Origin: Nitrospirota bacterium
GTDB taxonomy: Bacteria > UBA2233
Assembly (NCBI GenBank): GCA_011620345.1
Contig: WOZJ01000055.1
Location: 1 to 10,095 of the forward strand
Direction of reading: 5' to 3'
DNA length: 10,095 bases
A program made the position numbers and the translations under genes. Positions 1 through 6,449 of this stretch are shown piece after piece; the stretch's first letter is position 1; each line of letters starts with the position of its first letter. The notes under the pieces were generated by a model. It worked only from the letters and a program-made list of their open reading frames with translations. It did not search any database and was not told where the DNA came from.

Positions 1-3000
1 ACCTGCGTCCTGCCCGTCTCGAGCACCTGGGTTTCCCTAGAGCCGTCCCTGTAGATCGTTACCCCCTTGCAGCCCTGTTCCCAGGCCAAAAGGTAGACCT
101 TTTCGACGGCTTCCGGGGCCGCTTCAAACGGAAAGTTCACCGTTTTGGAGATGGCGTTGTCCACGTGCGCCTGGAAGGCCGCCTGCATCCTTACATGCCG
201 TTCCGGCGGAATGTCGTGGGCGCACACGAACAGCTCCCGTATGTCTTCTGGAACCTCCTCGACGTGCGCAACGCTGCCCTCGAACGCGATCCTCTCCATG
301 AGCGCTTCAGAGTAAAACCCACGCTCTTTGGCGATCCGCGCAAACTCCGGGTGCACTTCGATCAGCTTTTGGCCGTCCAGCACGTTGCGGATGTAGCTGA
401 CGGCGAACAGAGGCTCGATTCCGGAAGAACACCCCGCGATGATGCTGATCGTCCCCGTCGGCGCGACGGTCGTAACCATCGCGTTGCGCTGGGGGATCTT
501 GTAAACGCTCCCTTCGAAGTTGGGAAAAGGCCCTCGATCTTTGGCAAGCTTTCGGGATACCAAGGCGGCCTCCTCGTGGATAAAGCCCATCACCTCGCCG
601 GCGATCTCTAGCGCCCTCTGGGAGTCGTAGGGCACGCCAAGAAGGATCAGCATGTCGGCGAACCCCATCACGCCGAGTCCGATCTTGCGGTTCGCGAGCG
701 TCACCCTGGAAATCTCCTCCAGCGGGTAGCGGTTCATGTCGATCACGTTGTCCAGAAAATGGACAGCGGTCTCCACGGCCCCCTGGAGCCTATCGAAGTC
801 GACCCGGCCGTCCTTGACAAAGTTGGAGAGGTTGATCGAGCCCAAGTTGCAGGACTCGTAGGGCAAAAGGAACTGCTCGCCGCAGGGGTTGCAGCTCTCG
901 ATTTGGCTTACATGGGGCGTTGGGTTCTTGGCGTTCACCCTATCGATAAAAACGATGCCCGGGTCTCCCGTAGCCCAGGCGTTCTCGACGATAAGCTCAA
1001 AGATACGCCTGGCACTCTCCATCCGGACGACGCTGCCGTCCCTGGGGTTGATGAGGGCGTACTCCTCCCCCTTCATCAAGGCTTCCATGAAGACGTCCGT
1101 GATGGCGACCGAGATGTTGAAGTTCTGGAAGCGCTTACCGTCCCTTTTGCAGACAATGAACGCTTCGATGTCGGGATGGTCGACCCGAAGGATCCCCATG
1201 TTCGCACCGCGCCTTGTCCCCCCTTGCTTGATCGTGTCGGTGGCGGCATCGAACACGCCCATGAACGAAACCGGGCCGGAGGATACCCCCTTGGTCGAGT
1301 GGACGAGGTCTCCTTCGGGCCTTAGGCGGGAGAAGGAGAACCCGGTATTGTGGACCATGGCTAGGCCAGACTGTCCGGCAGCGTACGTGTTCCAACCCTC
1401 CACGGAAAGGTCGTAGTAGGGCTTGGGCGTTGTCGCCCGCTCTACACGAGCAATTTCCTGGCCGCGTGCCGCGACACGCTCCATGAGCGCTGCCAGGTCC
1501 GGGTCTTGGAGCCGCACCCGTGAGGCAATGGCGCGCAGGTCATCGCGGCGGCAGCGATGATTGGCGTTGCAGGACCATCGGTTAAGCTCTATGGCGCAGG
1601 GTCCGGGTCCGGTTGACTTATCGCCCCTCCGCCGGACCAACCCCAGCTCCACCATTCGGTCACGCCAGGCCCGTAACGGGAGTCGCAGCGCAGTTTCTCT
1701 TGTGCTCTCCGTGGAGAGCCGGGCGAGCCGGAAGCGGTTGGCCAGGTAGAGTTGCAGGTCGTTAGCGAGTTGCAGGACTTGGGGCAGGGAACAGACCTGC
1801 ACGTTGAACACCGTCTGCCTCCCCCTACCCCGCGGGTTCTTCTTGGATACCGTAGGACGGTAGCCCATCAGGGCGGCAAGCGCGGCCAAGTCCTGGGCAA
1901 ATTCTTCCGAAACCGTGGAGTAGGACGGACTGCCATCCTTGGCGACGTAGCCGTCGCTGTCCAGAAGCCCGGCAAGGAACGCGCGCACGACCGGCAGGGG
2001 CGACTTGGCGATAACCTCGGGGACCCGGATGTGGTCCTCCTTGACGCCGATTGCGCCGAGCCCGCAGGCTTCCAGCAGGTCATGCACGAACCGCTGAGAC
2101 AAGGTAGCCAGCAAGAAGCTTTCTGTACTCCGGTTATCCCGCTGGATGGCGACGTGAATGTCCCTCGAGGCCAGGACCTCTTGCACGCGCTCCAGCACGT
2201 CGCGGGTGCCGGAGAACCAACGCACCCGGTACTGTCTCAGAGAGGGCACGTAGCCAAACGACCCGTCGCCCAAGGTAAAGCCAATGAGCCAGCCCATCCA
2301 GGGATCGATCGTCAGAGTGCCTGCCGTGCGGTACTCAGACCATGGCCAATAGGAATCCGGGCGGTCCGGTCCGAGGATCACGTCCCCTTGCATGAGCTCA
2401 TCAGCGCGGACTTCGGCAAAGCCAGCATCCCGCAGCACCATGAACGGATGCCAGGCGCTAGTCTGGATGACCGTGCCCTCGCGCGTTCGGACTGTCATTT
2501 GATCTGCGGCCGGGACATCAAACTTCCAGACATGGGTAACCTTGCGCAACCCCATGGACCCCGTGGCGGGGTCCATGGCTGCGGTCTGAATGTTGAGGTC
2601 GTTCACGTCATAAGCGATGCCAAAACCGTGACGGATGCCTGGGCGGCCGTCCGCCGTGGTCCGATGGAACAGCACTTCGATAGGCTCCAGCCCGCAAAAT
2701 GTGCTCCAGACCCTAGCATCGCCGGCAATGCAGCCGCCGCCGGATTTGTGGATCAGGGCGGCGTGCTTTACCGTTTCGAAGATACCATTCAGCGAATCTT
2801 CCACGGGGAGGACGAAGCAGGCGCTAAGCTGGCCCAAAGGCCTGCCCGCGTTCATCAGCGTGGGCGAGTTCGGAAGAAAATCGAGCGATGTCAGGAGCTC
2901 GAGAAACCTTGGGTAGGCATTCCCTGGGTCTTTTCCGTAAATCGCCTCGGCTTGGGCGATCGCTCCGGCCACGCGCTCGAAGAGCTCGGATGGTGTCTCG

Positions 3001-3125
3001 ACAACGTTTCCTGATTCGTCTTTTTTCAGATAGCGTTTTTCTAAAACCTTGAGCGCGTTATGGGTAAGCCTAGACATCAGATCGTTTCCGTTTTGCCCGG
3101 GCGACCTTACGTTTTGTATGAGCAC
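1..3125 (-). CDS. nrdJ: Adenosylcobalamin-dependent (class II) ribonucleotide reductase, intein-containing, 3' end outside window
   Basis: Reduces ribonucleotides to deoxyribonucleotides in the cytoplasm, using adenosylcobalamin to make the catalytic thiyl radical. The reading frame is open from 3125 to the left edge. Residues 1-131 are N-extein, with [11 protein letters not shown] at 85-95 and LSACFVLP around Cys103, a position usually redox-active. A 462-aa intein follows, then C-extein starting [10 protein letters not shown]. The C-extein contains the NPCGEQ catalytic motif (876-890), [21 protein letters not shown] and [12 protein letters not shown], all typical of NrdJ. The C-terminal Cys pair would lie outside. 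I chose GTG at 3125 because GGAG sits 6 nt upstream; ATG at 3077 ([17 protein letters not shown]) is possible but has only a weak ribosome site. It lies 58 nt downstream of the HAD gene on the same strand, so the two may be co-transcribed. Family assignment is very secure; the exact start is not. Confidence 0.95.
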   Translation of the reverse strand, partial: MLIQNVRSPGQNGNDLMSRLTHNALKVLEKRYLKKDESGNVVETPSELFERVAGAIAQAEAIYGKDPGNAYPRFLELLTSLDFLPNSPTLMNAGRPLGQLSACFVLPVEDSLNGIFETVKHAALIHKSGGGCIAGDARVWSTFCGLEPIEVLFHRTTADGRPGIRHGFGIAYDVNDLNIQTAAMDPATGSMGLRKVTHVWKFDVPAADQMTVRTREGTVIQTSAWHPFMVLRDAGFAEVRADELMQGDVILGPDRPDSYWPWSEYRTAGTLTIDPWMGWLIGFTLGDGSFGYVPSLRQYRVRWFSGTRDVLERVQEVLASRDIHVAIQRDNRSTESFLLATLSQRFVHDLLEACGLGAIGVKEDHIRVPEVIAKSPLPVVRAFLAGLLDSDGYVAKDGSPSYSTVSEEFAQDLAALAALMGYRPTVSKKNPRGRGRQTVFNVQVCSLPQVLQLANDLQLYLANRFRLARLSTESTRETALRLPLRAWRDRMVELGLVRRRGDKSTGPGPCAIELNRWSCNANHRCRRDDLRAIASRVRLQDPDLAALMERVAARGQEIARVERATTPKPYYDLSVEGWNTYAAGQSGLAMVHNTGFSFSRLRPEGDLVHSTKGVSSGPVSFMGVFDAATDTIKQGGTRRGANMGILRVDHPDIEAFIVCKRDGKRFQNFNISVAITDVFMEALMKGEEYALINPRDGSVVRMESARRIFELIVENAWATGDPGIVFIDRVNAKNPTPHVSQIESCNPCGEQFLLPYESCNLGSINLSNFVKDGRVDFDRLQGAVETAVHFLDNVIDMNRYPLEEISRVTLANRKIGLGVMGFADMLILLGVPYDSQRALEIAGEVMGFIHEEAALVSRKLAKDRGPFPNFEGSVYKIPQRNAMVTTVAPTGTISIIAGCSSGIEPLFAVSYIRNVLDGQKLIEVHPEFARIAKERGFYSEALMERIAFEGSVAHVEEVPEDIRELFVCAHDIPPERHVRMQAAFQAHVDNAISKTVNFPFEAAPEAVEKVYLLAWEQGCKGVTIYRDGSRETQVLETGRTQ
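1347..2732 (-). mobile_element. Intein with LAGLIDADG homing endonuclease, inserted in NrdJ
   Basis: In-frame insertion of 462 codons between KSGGG and TGFSFS, two halves that are contiguous in ordinary NrdJ. Splicing block A begins Cys1-IAGDARVW. Block B is TSAWHPF with His95; a Ser or shifted Thr stands at the usual TxxH Thr. Block F is [15 protein letters not shown] and block G is GLAMVHN, ending with His461-Asn462 followed by a Thr nucleophile at +1. The endonuclease has two LAGLIDADG helices about 104 residues apart: LIGFTLGDG at 149-157 (Asp156) and LAGLLDSDG at 253-261 (Asp260). All splicing and endonuclease residues seem intact, so both activities may survive. A late Cys-X8-Cys-X3-His-X-Cys cluster near [12 protein letters not shown] is an unusual extra. 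Protein splicing should yield an uninterrupted reductase. Confidence 0.95.
2552..2578. repeat. Perfect 12-bp inverted repeat inside the intein gene
   Basis: CCATGGACCCCG and CGGGGTCCATGG are separated by only TGG. It lies between intein blocks A and B and encodes part of [10 protein letters not shown] on the minus strand. There is no T-tract on either side, so it is not a typical terminator. Confidence 0.8.
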
Positions 3126-3183
3126 GGGGTACTCCCTTCGTTGTGGTTGCCGTAAAGACGGGAAGCAAAGGCAAGGGGAAAAC

Positions 3184-3957
3184 CTACGGTTGTGTTGCCG
3201 ACAAGATCCAAGCGAGGGCCGCCGCCACACCATGCTCGGTATTGGCGGGCGCGATGAAGTCCGCCATGGCTTTGAGCGGCTCGATTGCGTTCCCCATCGC
3301 AACGCGGACTCCGGCGTAGCCGAAAAGCTCGAGATCGTTTTCTCCATCACCGATGCAGGCGATTTCTTCGGGCAGGATCCCCAACGCCTTGGCCACGGAA
3401 TCGAGGCCGGAGGCCTTGCTTACGCCAGCCGGACAAATCTCTAAGTTGCCATGGAACGAGGAGGTCGTATAAATGGTACCGTCCAAGAGCGCCTTGATTT
3501 CGGCCTTGGCCGATTCTACGCTGGCGATATCGCCGGAGGCGTAGAGCTTGACGACTTCATGGAAGCTGTCGTCTTGGCTTGTTGGCCGGACGACGAAGCG
3601 TAGGTCTGCGGTAATTTCCATGACGAAAGGCACAAGCCCAAACTCTGGAAGGCACTCAAGGCAACTTCGAACGGCCTCCAGAGGAATCGTGCGCTTCATC
3701 AAAGGCCTTTGCCGGCCGACATCCCAAAGGACGGCCCCGTTGCAGGTCACGAGCGGGGCACTCCATGTGATCGGCCTGCTTAAATGAGTTGCGCTATGGG
3801 GGTCACGGCCTGTAGCCAGGGTTACACAAGCCCCCTTGCTCAAGATGCTCGAAATAAGAGGCAAGGCTGCGGTATCGAGGGCTCCTTCCCCATCAAGGAG
3901 TGTCCCGTCTAAGTCGATGGCAATAAGCCGCACCTTGGAGGACAGTTTTGCGGCCAC
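3184..3957 (-). CDS. Cof-type HAD-superfamily phosphatase
   Basis: Soluble Mg-dependent phosphohydrolase of the HAD IIB (Cof) group, which typically acts on sugar phosphates or other small phosphorylated metabolites; the substrate cannot be read from sequence. Motif I is DLDGTLLD with nucleophile Asp15 and general acid Asp17. Motif II is LATGR at 47-51. The motif III Lys is probably Lys181 in VSKASGL. Motif IV is GDGEND at 203-208, with a mobile C2 cap between motifs II and III. The 257-aa length is normal for the group. The GTG start at 3957 is forced: an in-frame TAG lies a few codons upstream and AGGA is about 10 nt away. It sits directly upstream of nrdJ on the same strand. A functional link to nucleotide metabolism is possible but unproven. 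Confidence 0.9.
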   Translation of the reverse strand: MAAKLSSKVRLIAIDLDGTLLDGEGALDTAALPLISSILSKGACVTLATGRDPHSATHLSRPITWSAPLVTCNGAVLWDVGRQRPLMKRTIPLEAVRSCLECLPEFGLVPFVMEITADLRFVVRPTSQDDSFHEVVKLYASGDIASVESAKAEIKALLDGTIYTTSSFHGNLEICPAGVSKASGLDSVAKALGILPEEIACIGDGENDLELFGYAGVRVAMGNAIEPLKAMADFIAPANTEHGVAAALAWILSATQP

Positions 3958-4206
3958 GGCTTCGATGTCCTACTGTCTTGTGATTGGAGCTTTTAGCTTA
4001 GCATACCTCTTGCCAGCCAAGCCAGGGTTCTTTTTGCGCTGGATCGACCCCTTAAAGTGCCGTAAAAAGGGTAAGGGCTAGAGGCCACCAGGGTCCCCCT
4101 CTTCCGGTAGATTGACGAAACCAAGAAAACCTCGGTCAGCCTACCAAAGCGGAGTAGGGGGCAAGACCTTTTAAGGCTTTTAAGCGGCCTTAACAAAGGC
4201 GGCTTC
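3958..4206. other. Intergenic region between divergent genes, with a long imperfect hairpin
   Basis: This 250-nt gap separates the minus-strand HAD gene from the plus-strand peptide cassette. I find no convincing gene in it. It contains a long interrupted stem spanning 4095-4161. CCCCCT (4095-4100) pairs with AGGGGG (4156-4161), TTCCG (4102-4106) with CGGAG (4150-4154, one wobble), GTAG (4107-4110) with CTAC (4141-4144), and TGAC (4113-4116) with GTCA (4135-4138). It could be a DNA-level operator or the leader of an unmapped transcript. Confidence 0.5.
4168..4193. promoter_or_regulatory. Tandem CTTTTAAG boxes upstream of the peptide promoter, possible operator
   Basis: The palindrome CTTTTAAG occurs at 4168-4175 and again at 4177-4184. 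An overlapping inverted repeat pairs TTAAGGC (4171-4177) with GCCTTAA (4187-4193). The boxes lie 23-39 nt upstream of the -35 element, where an activator or repressor commonly binds. Regulatory function is inferred from position only. Confidence 0.35.
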
Positions 4207-4236
4207 TTGACAACGACTCCTGTAACGTTTTAGGAT
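4207..4236 (+). promoter_or_regulatory. Sigma-70-like promoter of the peptide/exporter cassette
   Basis: A perfect -35 hexamer TTGACA (4207-4212) is followed after 18 nt by TAGGAT (4231-4236) as the -10. GATAAT at 4234-4239 is closer to consensus but 21 nt away. Transcription would begin near 4243, leaving a short leader before the first ribosome site (AAGGAAGAGG, 4251-4260). It is the only strong promoter I can see for the plus-strand genes up to about 8780. Confidence 0.6.
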
Positions 4237-4266
4237 AATTTATACCTTACAAGGAAGAGGATAGTT

Positions 4267-4380
4267 TTGCATGGTAAAAACATTGTATATACCATCCCCG
4301 GTAAGTCCGGTAAGGAAGCGGTCTTTCCCGAGGGCCCCAAGAATGGCAAATGCATCTGCTTCGATGAATCCAATCACTAG
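4267..4380 (+). CDS. Small peptide 1 (37 aa), putative precursor or leaderless peptide with a Cys-X-Cys motif
   Basis: Unrecognised. A TTG start has GAGG 6 nt upstream and lies about 25 nt after the predicted transcription start. The product begins MHGKNIVYTIPGKSGKEAVF and ends NGKCICFDESNH, with Cys at 29 and 31. It has no membrane segment and no classic signal peptide, and is lysine/glycine-rich with a charged end. A competing frame starts at ATG 4271 and ends at 4414 (47 aa, ending EYKKAGGY). I prefer the TTG frame for its ribosome-site spacing and its more protein-like composition, but this is not decisive. It is the first gene behind the promoter and heads a run of three tiny genes, a CPBP protease and an ABC exporter, which suggests a secreted or processed peptide. 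Confidence 0.45.
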   Translation: MHGKNIVYTIPGKSGKEAVFPEGPKNGKCICFDESNH

Positions 4381-4433
4381 AACCCTCGAATACAAAAAAG
4401 CGGGCGGTTACTAACCGATAAACCCCTCAACAT

Positions 4434-4439
4434 AGGAGG
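4434..4439 (+). promoter_or_regulatory. Consensus Shine-Dalgarno site of small peptide 2
   Basis: A complete AGGAGG stands 6 nt before the ATG at 4446. It is the best ribosome site I see in the window and a main reason to accept the following short frame as a gene. Confidence 0.75.
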
Positions 4440-4445
4440 TATCCG

Positions 4446-4604
4446 ATGGAGACGCGTGTACGTAGAAGGACCAAACGAGGAGCAGAGCTGGCAAGCGGGT
4501 TACTTCAGTCCGGCGGCGGGAAGAAGGGTGCCGGGCCGGGACCCGAGCAGCAGGCTGGAGGGGCAGGCCCAAGTTGCTCCCCTGTTACCATTTACCCTCA
4601 CTAA
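4446..4604 (+). CDS. Small peptide 2 (52 aa), Gly/Lys-rich putative secreted or modified peptide
   Basis: Unrecognised. The ATG has a perfect AGGAGG 6 nt upstream. The N-terminus is strongly basic (METRVRRRTKRG), followed by a short ALASGLL-like stretch and a Gly-rich core GGGKKGAG at 23-30. The remainder is Gly/Pro/Gln-rich with a single Cys44 near the end, closing PVTIYPH. The next gene is exactly the same length (52 aa) and shares the GGKKG core, so the two look like diverged paralogues or a two-peptide pair. There is no transmembrane helix. Its place between the promoter and a CPBP protease/ABC exporter suggests a bacteriocin-like or signalling peptide. It could instead be a fortuitous frame in a leader RNA. 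Confidence 0.55.
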   Translation: METRVRRRTKRGAELASGLLQSGGGKKGAGPGPEQQAGGAGPSCSPVTIYPH

Positions 4605-4634
4605 AACAAACTAACCAAGAAGGATTAAGGCTGT

Positions 4635-4793
4635 ATGCTTAATAAAAAAAGTAAAAAAGGTCCGTGCATCGCTACGGGAACTCAGGCAGGTTCCGCTGGA
4701 TTAGGCGGCGGAGCGCCTCAAGAGGGGGGCAAAAAGGGTGGAGCGCCCGCACAAACCCCAGCCGCTCCAGCGCCGGGGGTTTCTTACTACTAG
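4635..4793 (+). CDS. Small peptide 3 (52 aa), Gly/Lys/Pro-rich putative secreted or modified peptide
   Basis: Unrecognised. The ATG follows AAGG (4627-4630, 4 nt spacing) and an earlier AAGGA. It begins MLNKKSKKGPC with Cys11, then a small-residue stretch, the core GGKKGG at 31-36, a Pro/Ala-rich tail APAQTPAAPAP, and a C-terminus GVSYY. Equal length and the shared core link it to peptide 2. It lies 30 nt after peptide 2 and ends 21 nt before the protease start. Its TAG stop is in the same frame as the protease gene, with seven sense codons between them, so read-through would fuse the two. Low-complexity composition means homology tools may miss relatives. Confidence 0.55.
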   Translation: MLNKKSKKGPCIATGTQAGSAGLGGGAPQEGGKKGGAPAQTPAAPAPGVSYY

Positions 4794-4803
4794 GCCCCTT
4801 TTA

Positions 4804-4814
4804 AGCGTTACGCC
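4804..4814 (+). promoter_or_regulatory. 11-nt start-adjacent motif AGCGTTACGCC, copy 1
   Basis: AGCGTTACGCC touches the GTG start of the CPBP gene. The identical 11-mer touches the ATG of the CbiN-like gene at 8498-8508. This copy has no good Shine-Dalgarno site nearby. It contains the odd palindrome GCGT-T-ACGC. Function unknown. Confidence 0.35.
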
Positions 4815-5453
4815 GTGGTGGAGGGTATTGTTGCCGCGCTTTTTGTCCTGATCGCCCTGGACTACGGGACGAACGGCAGGCTTGGCCTGCTGGTTGGCGT
4901 AGCGCAGCTTGCCCTTTTCGCGGTTGGCCTTTGGCAGGGCCAGGCAAGCCTAGGAAGTGGGCTTGCCTGGCCCTTTTTGCTTCTTTATTCCGCCTTAGGA
5001 ATCGCCCTAGGGTACGGGCTTTACGCACTGTCTTCGCTCGCGACCCATGTGACACCAAAGGAAGTGGTCGACTATTTCCGGGAAGGGAAGGGGTTTTTGC
5101 GCTTTTACAGGGAAAGGCCCGGGGTAGCGCTATCTTACCTCTTTATGGCCTATTACGAAGAAGTGCTCTGGAGGGCAATCGTTCAAGGAGCTTTGGCTGA
5201 AATGTTCTCGAACCTGTCTTTGGGCATCCTTATCGCTGCCGCCTTCTTCACGATAATGCACTTCCGTTACTTCATCGAGCTGCCCGTTCGATGGGCAGAG
5301 TTTTTCGTGTTTTCATTGACACTAGGCGTACTCTACGCCTCGACGGGCTCTTTGTTCCTGGTAACGCTCGTTCATTTCCTGCGCAACCTGCATGTCACAT
5401 TTTTTGCCCACTGGGACGAGCAGCAGGTCCAAACCGAGCAGACACAATCATAA
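4815..5453 (+). CDS. CPBP (CAAX protease/bacteriocin-processing) family intramembrane metalloprotease
   Basis: Integral membrane glutamic-type protease of the Rce1/Abi group. All three family motifs are present: EEVLWR at 115-120 (EExxxR), FTIMH at 145-149 (FxxxH) and HFLRN at 187-191 (HxxxN). Several membrane segments (about 4-18, 23-40, 53-75, 105-125, 133-150, 163-195) and a polar tail surround them; the 212-aa length is normal. In peptide operons such proteins process the precursor or protect the producer, and SkfC of the Bacillus skf operon is a comparable case. GTG at 4815 is essentially the only possible start because the in-frame TAG of peptide 3 lies just upstream. The ribosome site is weak, so translation may be coupled. 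The next gene's ATG follows its TAA directly. A terminator-like hairpin lies inside the gene. Confidence 0.88.
   Translation: MVEGIVAALFVLIALDYGTNGRLGLLVGVAQLALFAVGLWQGQASLGSGLAWPFLLLYSALGIALGYGLYALSSLATHVTPKEVVDYFREGKGFLRFYRERPGVALSYLFMAYYEEVLWRAIVQGALAEMFSNLSLGILIAAAFFTIMHFRYFIELPVRWAEFFVFSLTLGVLYASTGSLFLVTLVHFLRNLHVTFFAHWDEQQVQTEQTQS
4936..4978 (+). terminator. Terminator-like hairpin inside the CPBP protease gene, possible attenuator
   Basis: AGGGCCAGGCAAGCC (4936-4950) is perfectly complementary to GGCTTGCCTGGCCCT (4960-4974) across a 9-nt loop. T4974-4978 forms the T-tract, followed by a further T-rich run. A 15-bp GC-rich stem with a T-tract on the plus strand matches an intrinsic terminator. 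It falls about 120 nt into the protease gene, in codons for GQASLGSGLAWPF. Partial termination here would make peptide transcripts outnumber exporter transcripts. In actively translated mRNA the ribosome could suppress it. Confidence 0.6.
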
Positions 5454-6449
5454 ATGGACGCTTCGCTTCCGCTCGCGCTCGAGGCCGTCAGCAAAACCTT
5501 TCGTACAAAAGGCCGGAAAAAGCAGGTTGTCAACGCCCTTCTGAATATCAGCTTAAGGCTTAAAAAGGGCGAGGTCGCAGGCCTTTTGGGCCCAAACGGC
5601 GCCGGCAAGACGACCCTCATCAAGATCCTTTGCGGCCTTGTGTACCCGGACAAAGGCCGAGTCCTCGCCTTCGGCAGTCCCTTCGAGCAAAGCCGCAAAC
5701 AGGCACTCTCCAGGATGGGCGTCCTGCTCGAAGGCCATCGACACATTTTTTGGCCGCTTACGGTCGTAGAGAACCTCAAGTACTTTGGCATGCTCAAGAA
5801 CGTCCCTGGCCCTGCCCTTCGTGAAGACATCGATAGGCTCGTCCAGTTTATGGGTCTAGAAGACAAGCGCGACGTGCCCGTTAGGTTCCTCTCGCAGGGA
5901 ATGCGCCAGAAATTAAGCGTTGCCGTAACGCTCCTTGGCAACCCGGATGTTCTTCTGCTGGACGAGCCGACACAAGGGTTGGACGTCGAATCCCTAAGGG
6001 ACCTCAAGCAGCGCATTGTCCGTCTCGCGAAGGAGTTTCAAAAGGCCATCCTTCTTTCGACCCACCAGATGGAAGTGGCCCAGGAGCTCTGCGACAGAAT
6101 TCTCATCCTCCAAGAGGGGAGAATCCTTGCAGATGCCCCGACGCCTGAACTGATGGGTTATTTTAAGGGGCAGAACTTCATGCTGACAATTAAGGGCCTT
6201 CCATCCTTTTCCCATGAAAGCCAGCCTTTCGCCGCCCTCGGGATGGAACCCAGCCTAGATGAGCACGAAACCGTCGGCACAAACGGCATTGTCCGCATAA
6301 GGGTGGGGGTAAAAAACGGCGAAGGGCTCTTTGACGTGCTCCAAGGGCTAAAAGCCAAAGGCGCCGAGATCGTCAAGGTCGAAGAGCTCAAACGCTCACT
6401 CGAAGAGGTATTCATGGAAATCCTCGGAGGGAAAAAGGGCGATGGGTAG
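5454..6449 (+). CDS. ABC transporter ATP-binding protein (ABC-2 export type)
   Basis: Cytoplasmic ATPase that powers the adjacent permease. Walker A is GPNGAGKTT at 46-54, the signature is LSQGM at 146-150, Walker B is VLLLDEP at 166-172, the D-loop follows at GLD, and the switch His is 204. The Q-loop reads LLEGHRHIFWPLT, with Glu where many ATPases have Gln; this variant is common in the drug/lipid/peptide export (DrrA/CcmA-like) subgroup. Residues after about 235 form the C-terminal extension typical of this group, for a total of 331 aa. The ATG immediately follows the TAA of the protease gene, and the 3' end overlaps the permease gene by 8 nt, showing one translation unit. By context the likely substrate is the upstream peptides; self-resistance export is an alternative. 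Confidence 0.93.
   Translation: MDASLPLALEAVSKTFRTKGRKKQVVNALLNISLRLKKGEVAGLLGPNGAGKTTLIKILCGLVYPDKGRVLAFGSPFEQSRKQALSRMGVLLEGHRHIFWPLTVVENLKYFGMLKNVPGPALREDIDRLVQFMGLEDKRDVPVRFLSQGMRQKLSVAVTLLGNPDVLLLDEPTQGLDVESLRDLKQRIVRLAKEFQKAILLSTHQMEVAQELCDRILILQEGRILADAPTPELMGYFKGQNFMLTIKGLPSFSHESQPFAALGMEPSLDEHETVGTNGIVRIRVGVKNGEGLFDVLQGLKAKGAEIVKVEELKRSLEEVFMEILGGKKGDG

Noticed and set aside
759-1416. Two overlapping plus-strand ORFs of 188 and 175 codons
   Set aside because: Both are antisense to the NrdJ C-extein, including the NPCGEQ catalytic region.
1752-3014. A 420-codon plus-strand ORF
   Set aside because: It is antisense to the intein and N-extein of nrdJ, whose minus-strand translation matches the families well. 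The plus product has no recognisable domain.
3993-4196. 67-codon minus-strand ORF upstream of the HAD gene
   Set aside because: No ribosome site or family resemblance; it overlaps the structured intergenic region.
4405-4417. Odd palindrome CGGTTA-C-TAACCG between peptides 1 and 2
   Set aside because: Too short, with a 1-nt centre and no T-tract; not usable as a terminator and no second copy seen.
4739-4769. TGGAGCG/CGCTCCA inverted repeat in peptide 3
   Set aside because: Seven pairs with a 17-nt loop in a GC-rich low-complexity gene is plausible by chance.
5372-6016. 214-codon minus-strand ORF
   Set aside because: Antisense to the ABC ATPase, whose Walker A and signature motifs are clear.
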